From positions 12,735 through 48,094 of the forward strand of contig CARTDZ010000002.1 of NCBI GenBank assembly GCA_949067325.1: 35,360 nt of DNA, given 5' to 3'. The notes beneath the pieces were generated by a model. It searched no databases, had not been told where the DNA came from, and worked only from the letters and a program-made list of their open reading frames with translations. The position numbers and the translations under genes were made by a program. Below are positions 21,145-29,384 of this stretch, one piece after another. The DNA comes from an uncultured Eubacteriales bacterium. GTDB taxonomy: Bacteria > Bacillota > Clostridia > Christensenellales > UBA1242. Positions within the stretch are counted from its first letter, which is position 1, and each line of letters starts with the position of its first letter.

Positions 21145-22095
21145 TTAGTTTTTGTTTCTTTTGTTGTAATTTCGCAGATCTGCCAATATTATCTCTTTTT
21201 TCTTCAGCAATTCTATCATATCCGCAAGTCTATCTAAATCGTCTCTTGAATAATAGTCTATGTAAATACGGCCTTTATTGTCGTTTCCTATTGCTGAAAC
21301 TTTTGTTGCAAATACTCTTTGCATGTCAGAAATAAGTTCTTTCAACTCGATAGATTGCTCTACAACCTTTGTTGCAGGCTTACGATTTGGATTTAGCAAG
21401 TTTTTTACAGCTTTTTCCAAGTCGCGCACACTCATTTTTCCGTCGCTGGCTGCTTTAGCAAGCCTTATTTGCTGATTTGTATCTTCTATAACAACCAATG
21501 CTCTTGCATGACCCGAAGAAAGCTTGCCTTCTTCAACCATTTTCACAACTTCTGGATAAAGCGTAAGCAATCTAAGTGTGTTTGTTATGTTTGATCTGCT
21601 TTTACCAATTCTATCAGCAACAGCTTCTTGTGTGAAATTGTACTCTTCCATCAACTGCTTGATTGCTCTAGCAGCTTCAATAGGGTTTAAATCTTCACGT
21701 TGCAAGTTTTCAATCAATGAAACTTCTTTAACTTGCTTTTCTGTATAATTCTTTATAACCACAGGAACAGTTGAAAGCCCCGCAATTCTCGAAGCCCTCC
21801 ATCGTCTTTCGCCGGCTATTATAAGATACTTATCTTCTTCTTGCTTGTTAACAATGATAGGCTGAATAACTCCATGTATTTTTATTGAGTTTGCAAGTTC
21901 TTGCAAAGCTTCATCGTCAAAGTATTTTCTAGGTTGGTTTGGGTTTGGATAAAGTTTGTTTATATCCAACTCTGAAACTGATTTTGCAGGAGCGTCTTTT
22001 TTTGTTTGGGCAGTTATGTTTTTATTACTTTCGTCTTCTTCGTAAAAGCCAAAGAGCGATTCCAGACCACGTCCTAAACCTTTTTTGTTGCTCAT
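21145..22095 (-). CDS. parB: Chromosome partitioning protein ParB (Spo0J)
   Basis: A 316-residue ParB. The basic N-terminus starts 'KKGLGRGLESLFG'. The CTPase/ParB motif GERRWRA is at residues 95-101, with 'SLIENLQREDLNPIEAARA' near 130. The helix-turn-helix 'TQEAVADRIGKSRSNITNTLRLL' binds parS, and the C-terminus dimerises. It clamps DNA around the parS sites just downstream and works with ParA to segregate origins and load SMC. Its ATG follows the parA stop by one base, so it is translationally coupled. Length is typical. Confidence 0.97.
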   Translation of the reverse strand: MSNKKGLGRGLESLFGFYEEDESNKNITAQTKKDAPAKSVSELDINKLYPNPNQPRKYFDDEALQELANSIKIHGVIQPIIVNKQEEDKYLIIAGERRWRASRIAGLSTVPVVIKNYTEKQVKEVSLIENLQREDLNPIEAARAIKQLMEEYNFTQEAVADRIGKSRSNITNTLRLLTLYPEVVKMVEEGKLSSGHARALVVIEDTNQQIRLAKAASDGKMSVRDLEKAVKNLLNPNRKPATKVVEQSIELKELISDMQRVFATKVSAIGNDNKGRIYIDYYSRDDLDRLADMIELLKKKEIILADLRNYNKRNKN

Positions 22096-22096
22096 A

Positions 22097-22912
22097 TTAC
22101 TTTACCTCCCTTAACGTTATTTTGGTATCTTTTGTTATAGATTTATAACTTGTTTTGTTTCTATTCAAAAATTCTTCTGCCAAGCTTAAATAAGCATCAG
22201 CGCCTTTTGAAGAAGGCTCATAAATCAAAATAGGCTCGCCGTGGCTTGGAGCTTCGGCCAAGCGAATATTTCTTGGGATATAAGTGAAGAAAACTTTTTT
22301 CCCAAAGAACTTTAGGATTTCATCACTCACTTGATTTGTGAGATTTGAGCGCTTGTCTTTCATTGTCATAACAACGCCTTCAATATCAATCTCAGGGTTT
22401 AGATGATATTTGATAAGTCTGATTGTGTTCATAAGCTGAGTTATACCCATCAGAGGATAATATTCACACTGCATAGGTATTATCACGCTGTTGCAAGCCG
22501 TCAAAGCATTTACTGTAATAAGGCCGAGTGAAGGAGGGCAATCTATCATGATAAAGTCATATTTTTCACGAAGCGGGTCCAATATTCCTTTCAAAATCTT
22601 CTCACGCTGGGGCATTTGCACCATTTCTAGTTCTGCGCCAGCCAAATCTACAGTTGAAGGCAAAACATCAAGACCTTCTAGTGCAGTCATCTTGATAACT
22701 TCTTCTGCATTGCTATCTCCAGAAATAAGATCATAAACTGTTTTCATGTCGCTATCTTTGTCAATTCCAAGCCCGCTTGTAGCGTTGCCTTGAGGGTCCA
22801 TATCGACAACAAGCACAGTCTTGCCCATTGCAGCTATGTAAGCTGATAAATTTATACAAGTTGTAGTTTTTCCTACGCCACCTTTTTGGTTGGCAAAAGC
22901 AATAATTTTTCC
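22097..22912 (-). CDS. parA: Chromosome partitioning ATPase ParA (Soj)
   Basis: The 271-residue ATPase has the deviant Walker A motif KGGVGKTT (residues 11-18), with 'VLVVDMDPQGNATSGLG', 'YDFIMIDCPPSLGLITVNAL' and 'MTMKDKRSNLTNQV'. Its ATP-dependent DNA binding is stimulated by ParB. I chose the ATG at 22912 (AAGGAAAAATT before it), not the longer frame from 22954. A -10 like TATAAT lies at 22951-22946 on the minus strand, without a good -35. Confidence 0.96.
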   Translation of the reverse strand, partial: GKIIAFANQKGGVGKTTTCINLSAYIAAMGKTVLVVDMDPQGNATSGLGIDKDSDMKTVYDLISGDSNAEEVIKMTALEGLDVLPSTVDLAGAELEMVQMPQREKILKGILDPLREKYDFIMIDCPPSLGLITVNALTACNSVIIPMQCEYYPLMGITQLMNTIRLIKYHLNPEIDIEGVVMTMKDKRSNLTNQVSDEILKFFGKKVFFTYIPRNIRLAEAPSHGEPILIYEPSSKGADAYLSLAEEFLNRNKTSYKSITKDTKITLREVK

Positions 22913-23102
22913 CATAATTTTTCCTTTTCTTTGTTTTATAGCTAAATTATACAATAAATTGCAGAAAAAATAAAGAAAAATTGCAAATAAATCATATATT
23001 TATGCCTTTTATGCGTTTTTTGTATTGTAAATGCTGATGTTTTATATTTTTAACTTGATTTGCAAAGATCCATAACAATATATATAAGGGTTGAAATCAA
23101 TT

Positions 23103-23127
23103 AAAAAATACACCTGAGAAAAAGGTG
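23103..23127 (-). terminator. Terminator of rsmG
   Basis: On the minus strand CACCT (23127-23123) pairs with AGGTG (23115-23111), then T-rich (23110-23103). It lies just after the stop at 23133 and separates rsmG from parA. Confidence 0.65.
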
Positions 23128-23132
23128 CTTTT

Positions 23133-23840
23133 TTAACATTGAATTATAGGTTTTGTTTTTGGAAGATTTTTTCCACGCGGATATTTGAGCGGGGTTGGCT
23201 TAATCTTGTCAATTATGACGAAGCTGCGAGAAGCTTCTATCTCACAAAGCTCTATCTTTTTTATTGATGAGATTTTTCCGCCAAAAACTTCAATAGCTTT
23301 TCTTCCATCTTCAACTTCATCTTCAACTTTTTGCGACTTGTACATAATTACTTTGCCGCCAATCTTTGCAAATGGCATGAGGTATTCAGCCAGTGTAGGT
23401 ATTTGAGCAACAGCGCGCGACAAGGCTACATCAAACTTTTCACGCATCTTTTGTGCATAATCTTCAGCTCGATTATGCACGCATTGCACGTCTTCAAGTT
23501 TTAAAAGCTCAGCCACTTGCTTTAAAAAATTTACACGTTTTTGTAGGCTATCAAGAAGGGTGATTTTGATGTCTGGTCGAAGGATCTTGAGTGGCACACC
23601 AGGAAAACCAGCGCCGCTGCCGACATCAATCACTTTTGCGTTTTGTGGTAGGTTTTTTGCAGGCAAAACACTGTCTAAAAAGTGCTTGAAAATCACGCCT
23701 TCTTCATCTGTTATCGAGGTCAGGTTGAACTTTTCATTTTCTTGCACCAAAAATTTGTAATAACAAAGAAATTGACTGATTTGATATTCACTCAACTCAA
23801 AACCATATTTTTCAAATACTTTTTTGATTTTTTCTTGCAT
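23133..23840 (-). CDS. rsmG: 16S rRNA (guanine-527-N7) methyltransferase
   Basis: The 235-residue SAM enzyme has the RsmG motifs 'NLTSITDEEGVIFKHFLDS', 'VIDVGSGAGFPGVPLKI' (SAM loop), 'LLDSLQKRVNFL' and 'ALSRAVA'. It ends in 'KYPRGKNLPKTKPI', the family's basic tail. It methylates G527 of 16S rRNA and can affect streptomycin sensitivity. Its ATG is two bases after the mnmG stop, so it is the last gene of the mnmG unit. Confidence 0.96.
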   Translation of the reverse strand: MQEKIKKVFEKYGFELSEYQISQFLCYYKFLVQENEKFNLTSITDEEGVIFKHFLDSVLPAKNLPQNAKVIDVGSGAGFPGVPLKILRPDIKITLLDSLQKRVNFLKQVAELLKLEDVQCVHNRAEDYAQKMREKFDVALSRAVAQIPTLAEYLMPFAKIGGKVIMYKSQKVEDEVEDGRKAIEVFGGKISSIKKIELCEIEASRSFVIIDKIKPTPLKYPRGKNLPKTKPIIQC

Positions 23841-23842
23841 AG

Positions 23843-25708
23843 TTAATTATTTTGTCCTTTAAACTTTTTGACTAAAACTGTGAGGACTGCAATGTCAGAA
23901 GGTGAGACACCTGAAATTCGCGAGGCCTGACCAATGTTCAGGGGTTTTATTGCGTCGAGCTTTTCACAAGCCTCAAGTCTTATTCCATGCAAACTTTTGA
24001 ATGAAAAGTCAGCTGGAATTGTCAAGCTTTCGTTTTTCTGAAACTTTGCAATATCCTCTTCTTGCTGCTTAAGATAGCCTTGATATTTGCACATAATATT
24101 CATCTCATTGACAACTTCAAATGAAAAATCGTCAAACACGTGCAACACTTCGTTGATTTTGAAAGCGTCAAGATTTGGACGTTTGAGCATATCAGCTATA
24201 GTCACGCTATCCTTTGGCAAACTTTCGTTATTGTCCATATAAAGCTTTTTGATCTGTTCGTCAAGTTTATATTTTGTTTTTGTGATCTGCAAGATTTTTT
24301 CTATGTTTTTCTGTTTCTTCTTAAAAACTTTATAACGTCTGTCGTCAACAATTCCAAACTTACGACCTATTTCAGTCAAGCGAAGGTCGGCGTTGTCTTG
24401 CCTAAGCAAAAGTCGATATTCTGCACGTGAGGTCATCATGCGATAAGGCTCTTCTGTGCCCTTTGTGACAATATCGTCAATCAGCACACCAATATAGCCA
24501 TCACTTCGTTTCAACACAAGTTGATCTTTGTTTTTAAGATAGCAGTTTGCGTTTATGCCTGCTATTATTCCTTGTGCCGCCGCCTCTTCATAGCCACTTG
24601 TTCCATTGATTTGTCCAGCGAAGAATAAACCTTTGGCTTTTTTATATTCAAGCGTAGGCAAAAGCTGGGTTGGGTCAATGCAGTCATATTCAATAGCGTA
24701 GCTGTCACGCATGATTTCAGCGTTTTCAAGACCTTTGACTGAGCGGATCATTTTTTCTTGCACGTCGACTGGCATTGAGGTTGAGAAGCCTTGAATATAA
24801 ACCTCATTGGTCGAAAGGGCTTCTGGCTCAAGAAAAAGTTGGTGGCGATCCTTGTCTGCAAAGCGTACAATCTTGGTTTCAATCGAAGGGCAGTAGCGCG
24901 GCCCAACACCTTTGATAAGCCCTGAAAAAACTGGTGCTTTATCAAGGTTATCGCGTATTATATCGTGCGTCTCTTGGCCAGTGTAAGTGAGATAACACAC
25001 AGCGCTATTTTTGTTTTTCCGCTTTGTGAGAAAAGAGAAGTTTTGAATTTGCTCTTCGCCATTTTGGACATCAAGCTTGCTATAATCAATACTGCGGCTA
25101 TTTATGCGGGCAGGCGTTCCCGTCTTAAATCGCATGAGAGTTAAACCAAGATTTTTTAAGCTGTCTGAAAGTTTTTGGGCGTTCATAAATCCGTTTGGCC
25201 CAACATCTTTTGTGTAATCGCCAATTATTATGCGGCTTTTAAGGTAAACACCTGTTGCAAATACGATTGCTTTGCATTTGTAGTTTTTGCCTACCGCGCT
25301 TTCCACAATCTTTGTTCCGTCGTTGTTTACTATTATATTGACAGCCTCGCCTTGACGAAGAAATAGATTTGGCGTGTTTTCAATCGTTTTCTTCATCTCT
25401 TGATGATAGCGGTGCTTGTCCGCCTGAGCCCTTAAACTTTGCACTGCAGGCCCTTTGCCGCTGTTTAGCATACGAAGTTGAATAAGTGTTTTGTCGATAT
25501 TGACACCCATTTCGCCGCCAAGTGCGTCAACCTCAGACACAAGTTGACCTTTTGCCGTTCCGCCAATAGAAGGATTGCACGCCAAAAAAGCCACTGCGTC
25601 CAAACTCAATGTCAACAATAACGTTTTGTTTCCAGTTCTCGCAAGAGCCAGCCCAGCTTCGCAGCCAGCATGACCCGCGCCAATAACTATAGCGTCAAAT
25701 TCTTCCAT
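23843..25708 (-). CDS. mnmG: tRNA uridine 5-carboxymethylaminomethyl modification enzyme MnmG
   Basis: The 621-residue FAD protein begins 'MEEFDAIVIGAGHAGCEAGLALAR' with the dinucleotide fold. Family marks include 'CNPSIGGTAKGQLVSEVDALGGEMG', 'PRYCPSIETKIVRFADKDRHQLFLEPE' and 'MTSRAEYRLLLRQDNADLRLT'. With MnmE it adds the carboxymethylaminomethyl group at wobble U34 of certain tRNAs. I chose the ATG at 25708, because AAAGGAT lies just upstream and the FAD fold then begins at once. It is 150 bp from mnmE. Confidence 0.97.
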   Translation of the reverse strand: MEEFDAIVIGAGHAGCEAGLALARTGNKTLLLTLSLDAVAFLACNPSIGGTAKGQLVSEVDALGGEMGVNIDKTLIQLRMLNSGKGPAVQSLRAQADKHRYHQEMKKTIENTPNLFLRQGEAVNIIVNNDGTKIVESAVGKNYKCKAIVFATGVYLKSRIIIGDYTKDVGPNGFMNAQKLSDSLKNLGLTLMRFKTGTPARINSRSIDYSKLDVQNGEEQIQNFSFLTKRKNKNSAVCYLTYTGQETHDIIRDNLDKAPVFSGLIKGVGPRYCPSIETKIVRFADKDRHQLFLEPEALSTNEVYIQGFSTSMPVDVQEKMIRSVKGLENAEIMRDSYAIEYDCIDPTQLLPTLEYKKAKGLFFAGQINGTSGYEEAAAQGIIAGINANCYLKNKDQLVLKRSDGYIGVLIDDIVTKGTEEPYRMMTSRAEYRLLLRQDNADLRLTEIGRKFGIVDDRRYKVFKKKQKNIEKILQITKTKYKLDEQIKKLYMDNNESLPKDSVTIADMLKRPNLDAFKINEVLHVFDDFSFEVVNEMNIMCKYQGYLKQQEEDIAKFQKNESLTIPADFSFKSLHGIRLEACEKLDAIKPLNIGQASRISGVSPSDIAVLTVLVKKFKGQNN

Positions 25709-25845
25709 GTTTATCCTTTTAAGCAAATTTGATTTTTTTGTTTTCAATTTATAGATATATTTTTAGTGAAAGAGTGGTAAATTCATAAAACTAAACTTTT
25801 GACTGTTTTTTTATAATAGTGAATTTAAACCTTGTCGCAAACGGG

Positions 25846-25874
25846 CTTGCCTAAGCAGTTACTTGCCTAAGCAG
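25846..25874 (-). repeat. 13-bp direct repeat across the mnmE stop codon
   Basis: CTTGCCTAAGCAG occurs at 25846-25858 and 25862-25874, 16 bp apart. The second copy encodes the mnmE C-terminal Cys-Leu-Gly-Lys; the first lies just after the stop, so the coding end was duplicated. Confidence 0.9.
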
Positions 25875-27184
25875 AACTTTGAAAAGATAAGGTCTATGAT
25901 TGCTTCATTTTCGCACTGTCCAGTAATTTTGCCAAGTGCATTCCAAAGATTTTTGATCAGCATGGCGATTATGTCCATACTTTTTTCTTTCGCTGCAAAT
26001 ATTTCGCTTACTATGCTTTTTGCTTGCTTTAAATGCTCGATCTGACGCTCGTTTATTACAAACATTTTGCTAAAATCGATTTCTTCACCAGCAACCAGAG
26101 TGTAAATTTTTTCTTTGAGTTCTTCGATTCCTCTCTCGTCTTTTGCAGAAATTGAGATCTCGTCATCTTGCTTTTCAAGCACTCTTTTCTCATCATTTTT
26201 GTTGACTATGATAAGGTGTTTTGTCTTCTTCGCAAGCTCTAAGATTTTTTTGTCTTCTTCTTTCAAATCTCGCGTTCCGTCAAGCACGCACAAAACAATG
26301 TCAGCTTTTTCAATGCTTTTTTTGCTTTTTTCAATTCCAATCTTCTCAACTTTATCTAAAGCGTCGCGAATACCCGCAGTATCAATAAAATTTAATTTTA
26401 CGCCTTTAAAAAATATATGTTCTTCAATAGTGTCGCGAGTTGTTCCTTCAATGTCAGTCACAATTGCCTTGTCTTCACCAATAAGTGCATTCAGGAGTGA
26501 ACTTTTGCCCACGTTGGGCGAGCCAACGATAGCGACAAATATACCTTCTTTCATAAATCGAGCATTCTTTGCTTGTTTTACAAACTCATCAATCTCTTTT
26601 TCAATGTTGAAAAGCGAACAAAAAATTCCTTCCTTGGCAGATTTTTCAAAATCTTCTTCTGGATAATCAAGCGTCGCTTCAATTTGGGCAATTTGTGCGG
26701 TTAAATCTTCTTGCAAAGCCATAATCTTGTTTTTGAGCTTGCCGTCTGCCACGCTTAGTGATGCTTTAAGCTCGCTTTCGCTTTCAGCATTAATTTCGCC
26801 AATTATAGCTTCTGCTTCGTCAAGACTTATCTTGCCATTTTCAAATGCGCGACGCGAAAACTCGCCACCCGAAGCCATACTTGCTCCACTTTCGAGCAAC
26901 AAGCCAAGCACTTTTTGGGTGAGGTGAGTGCCGCCGTGAATTTGAAATTCAACCATGTCCTCACCCGTGTAAGAAAAAGGACCTTTGAAATAAACCATGA
27001 GACAGCGTTCGCGACTTCCATCTTCAAAATTTATATATCCAAGCTTCAAAAATCTTGGCTGAATTTCACCTTTATACGAAAAAACCTTTCTTGCAATTTG
27101 CAAAGAATTTTTGCCGCTCATTCGCACAATAGAAATTGCACCTCGACCTAAAGGCGTTGAGATTGCCGCGATTGTCTTTTCCAT
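25859..27184 (-). CDS. mnmE: tRNA modification GTPase MnmE
   Basis: The 441-residue protein starts 'MEKTIAAISTPLGRGAISIVRMSG'. Its central GTPase domain has G1 'GSPNVGKSSLLNALIG', 'DIEGTTRDTIEE' and G3 'DTAGIRD', then 'NKND'. It ends in the invariant CLGK (C-terminal Cys motif CxGK). It acts with MnmG on U34 of tRNAs. I chose the ATG at 27184, since family homology starts there. A perfect extended -10 lies six bases before it, so the mRNA should be leaderless. Confidence 0.95.
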   Translation of the reverse strand: MEKTIAAISTPLGRGAISIVRMSGKNSLQIARKVFSYKGEIQPRFLKLGYINFEDGSRERCLMVYFKGPFSYTGEDMVEFQIHGGTHLTQKVLGLLLESGASMASGGEFSRRAFENGKISLDEAEAIIGEINAESESELKASLSVADGKLKNKIMALQEDLTAQIAQIEATLDYPEEDFEKSAKEGIFCSLFNIEKEIDEFVKQAKNARFMKEGIFVAIVGSPNVGKSSLLNALIGEDKAIVTDIEGTTRDTIEEHIFFKGVKLNFIDTAGIRDALDKVEKIGIEKSKKSIEKADIVLCVLDGTRDLKEEDKKILELAKKTKHLIIVNKNDEKRVLEKQDDEISISAKDERGIEELKEKIYTLVAGEEIDFSKMFVINERQIEHLKQAKSIVSEIFAAKEKSMDIIAMLIKNLWNALGKITGQCENEAIIDLIFSKFCLGK

Positions 27185-27190
27185 GCCGAT

Positions 27191-27219
27191 ATTATAACAC
27201 ATAAAAAAAGCTTTGGCAA
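27191..27219 (-). promoter_or_regulatory. Promoter of mnmE, predicted leaderless
   Basis: On the minus strand TTGCCA (27219-27214), 17 bp, TATAAT (27196-27191) with an extended TG. Exactly six bases separate it from the ATG, so transcription should start on the A. Confidence 0.7.
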
Positions 27220-27294
27220 GGATAAAAATGTTAATATCATAAATGCTGTCGACAAAAAACTTTTGAACTCGCCAAATTATTATAACCAAATCAT

Positions 27295-27323
27295 TTGCGG
27301 CTAAATCAAAGATGATATATACT
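27295..27323 (+). promoter_or_regulatory. Promoter of the first paralogue, predicted leaderless
   Basis: TTGCGG (27295-27300), 17 bp, TATACT (27318-27323). Six bases later is the ATG at 27330. There is no ribosome site. Confidence 0.5.
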
Positions 27324-27329
27324 TGCCTT

Positions 27330-27914
27330 ATGATGATTGATGAAGCTTTTATAAAAAACTTTCAAGCCTACCGACGGCTTAAAGATATATTTGAAAACGG
27401 CTATGTTCCTAGCCGTTATTTAAGCTATTATTCTGAGCAAACTGTTCAGCTGACCAACGCTCTTGGTCACGCTGCTTTCAATTTGACCGATCCTCTTTTG
27501 AAACTTTTTAGTCGCGAAGAACGCGGTATTTTTGCTCTTGGGCTTCATGTGGGAGAAGGCAGACTTGACATTATAAAAGAACGTCTTATCAACAACCTTT
27601 CTTGTTTTGGCCTTGAAGTCAAGCCTTGCAAGAAAAATGCAGCCGCCGATAGCCAGTCATGGAAAGTTGCAATTTTCACCGATGAGTTTGGAAGCGACTA
27701 TCATATTTTAAAGCAAGAAAAAAGTGGCATATGGACGCACAAGCCAACCTTCTATCAAAACCTTCAAGCGGAAACAAACCTGCCTATGTATATTGACGCA
27801 CGTCACCACGAATATATTTTTGGAGAGACATTGATGATAACAAATCCAAAAGGTAGAGAGGTCTCTGATAATTTTCTTTCAAAAATAGAAGAAAATAGTC
27901 GTCTAGGCTATTGA
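27330..27914 (+). CDS. Paralogue 1 of a tandem pair, unknown function
   Basis: The 194-residue protein and its neighbour share 'LKxIFxxGxxPxRxLSxY', 'LTNxxGHAxxNLxDxLLxxFxxEER', 'SWKxxxF...DYHxxK', 'xxHK' and 'MITNPxxxxxSD'. The GHA and DYH histidines, with the W/F-x-HK motif, recall proteins of the 'NCYxxA ... DYHFYRQ ... WSHKPG' type that look like papain-like enzymes; I only remember this pattern and cannot confirm it. Here the position that is Cys in paralogue 2 is Ala (TNALGHA), so it may be inactive. No signal peptide is present. I chose ATG 27330, which matches the promoter, over 27312. Confidence 0.65.
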   Translation: MMIDEAFIKNFQAYRRLKDIFENGYVPSRYLSYYSEQTVQLTNALGHAAFNLTDPLLKLFSREERGIFALGLHVGEGRLDIIKERLINNLSCFGLEVKPCKKNAAADSQSWKVAIFTDEFGSDYHILKQEKSGIWTHKPTFYQNLQAETNLPMYIDARHHEYIFGETLMITNPKGREVSDNFLSKIEENSRLGY

Positions 27915-27938
27915 CAAAACAAAAAAATTCGATATAAT
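27911..27938 (+). promoter_or_regulatory. Promoter of the second paralogue, predicted leaderless
   Basis: TTGACA (27911-27916) overlaps the TGA stop of paralogue 1. After 16 bp comes TATAAT (27933-27938), seven bases before the ATG at 27946. There is no ribosome site. Confidence 0.75.
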
Positions 27939-27945
27939 TGTCATT

Positions 27946-28524
27946 ATGAAATTTAAAGATTTGCAAACTTCGTTGATACTAGGTAATTTGCAGGGTGCTT
28001 TAAAATTAAAGCACATTTTTTTACAAGGCTTTTTGCCAAACAGGGGTTTGAGCAGTTATAACAACAAAACTATATTTCTTACAAATTGCTTTGGCCACGC
28101 TTGCATGAACCTGCCCGACAATCTGCTTTCAAGATTTAAACCTGAAGAAAGATATGTTTTTAAATTGAGTAGTTATGGCAAGATTAATAATACCAAAAAC
28201 CTTAAAAAAACTTTTTTAAAAGCCATGAAATGTTATAATCTCAAAGTTAAAACCTGTTCTCAACAAGACGTGCCAGATGAAAATTCATGGAAAATAGTTT
28301 TTTTCAAAAACACCTATGTTGAAGATTATCATTTTTTTAAATATGAAACACAAAAGGTTATATCGCACAAACTTGGTTTTACTGACGATCGAGAATTGAG
28401 TATAAATGTACCACATTACAAAAATTTGGAACTTATTGGTTATTATATGATAACAAACCCTAACGCCAAACAATTGTCAGACACTGAGATGAAAAGCCTT
28501 GAAGAGAAACTAGAAACCATGTAA
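27946..28524 (+). CDS. Paralogue 2 of a tandem pair, unknown function
   Basis: The 192-residue protein is homologous over its length to paralogue 1. It has 'LTNCFGHACMNLPD' near residue 45 with two Cys, 'SWKIVFFK...DYHFFK' and 'ISHKLGF', then 'MITNPNAKQLSD'. The NC-x-x-HA segment and the DYH histidine could form a Cys/His active site, but this is inference. There is no signal peptide or membrane segment. Both genes lie on the plus strand within an otherwise minus-strand conserved block between jag and mnmE. A terminator follows. Confidence 0.7.
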   Translation: MKFKDLQTSLILGNLQGALKLKHIFLQGFLPNRGLSSYNNKTIFLTNCFGHACMNLPDNLLSRFKPEERYVFKLSSYGKINNTKNLKKTFLKAMKCYNLKVKTCSQQDVPDENSWKIVFFKNTYVEDYHFFKYETQKVISHKLGFTDDRELSINVPHYKNLELIGYYMITNPNAKQLSDTEMKSLEEKLETM

Positions 28525-28525
28525 A

Positions 28526-28555
28526 GAAAAAAGCCCTATAAACGGGGCTTTTTTT
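28526..28555. terminator. Bidirectional terminator between paralogue 2 and jag
   Basis: AAAAAGCCC (28528-28536) pairs with GGGCTTTTT (28545-28553) around an 8-nt loop, with A/T runs on both sides. The jag stop lies in its right arm. Confidence 0.85.
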
Positions 28556-29360
28556 AGTCTTTATATTCTTTTGGAAAGATTATGCAATAGCGTTTTGGCT
28601 CACTTCCTTTACTGAGTGTGGTTACGCGGTCATCATTTTGAAGTGTGGTGTGGATAATCCTACGCTCAGCTGCGTTCATAGGTTCGAGCTTCATATATCT
28701 GCCACTTTTAGCTACCTTGTTGGCTATTCTTCTAGCAGTGGCTGCCAAACTTTCTTCACGACGCTCTTTATAATTTGCGATGTCAAGAAGCACACGTTTT
28801 TCAGTCTTTGGACAAAGTGATTTCATTATATTTGAAATTGCATACAAACATTCTCCACGTCTGCCTATGATTTCGCCCATGTTTTCGCCGTCAACCAAGT
28901 AGGTTATATTTTGCTCATCTTCCTTAATATCAATGGTCACATCTTTTTCAAGAGCTTTGAAAAATCCTTCGAGGAACTGCTTTGGCTCAACATATTTGTT
29001 TTCTTTGCTTGCTTTGACTGCCTGCTTTTCAGCTTTCTTTTCTTCTTTTTCTTCAGCCTTGACTTCTTTTTTCATTACTTTAGCTTCAGCTTTTGTTGAT
29101 TTGTCATCTTCCTTGACAACCTTAGGCTGTTTGATTTCAGGCTTTGCTTCTTCGACCTTAACCTCAGCTTTCTTCTTTTGTTTTGACTGATATTTTTCTT
29201 TTACATCTTCACTTATTGACACGAGAACTTTTGCCTTTTTAAAAAGTCCGCCTTCGTTGATTATTTTGATATCAACATCTTCTCTTGGCGCTTTAAGCTC
29301 CAAAAGTGCATTTTCGATAGCTTTTTCAATTGTTTTTCCTGTTCCTTCTGCTTGTAACAT
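28554..29360 (-). CDS. jag: RNA-binding protein Jag (KhpB)
   Basis: The 268-residue protein has an N-terminal Jag domain ('GTGKTIEKAIENALLELKAP'). A charged Lys/Glu linker of about 70 residues follows, then a KH domain with 'GENMGEIIGRRGECLYAISNIM' and a C-terminal R3H domain 'RRESLAATARRIANKVAKSG' ending in 'EPKRYCIIF'. It binds RNA, partners KhpA, and is usually cotranscribed with yidC. I chose the ATG at 29360, preceded by GGAGGG. The linker is longer than in Bacillus, so the protein is larger than its 208-residue homologue. Confidence 0.93.
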   Translation of the reverse strand: MLQAEGTGKTIEKAIENALLELKAPREDVDIKIINEGGLFKKAKVLVSISEDVKEKYQSKQKKKAEVKVEEAKPEIKQPKVVKEDDKSTKAEAKVMKKEVKAEEKEEKKAEKQAVKASKENKYVEPKQFLEGFFKALEKDVTIDIKEDEQNITYLVDGENMGEIIGRRGECLYAISNIMKSLCPKTEKRVLLDIANYKERREESLAATARRIANKVAKSGRYMKLEPMNAAERRIIHTTLQNDDRVTTLSKGSEPKRYCIIFPKEYKD

Positions 29361-29384
29361 TAATCCCTCCAATGTTTTTATTTT

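Noticed and set aside
26115..26666. Long plus-strand frame inside mnmE
   Set aside because: It is the antisense of the conserved GTPase domain and shows the Ser/Phe-rich bias typical of such shadows.
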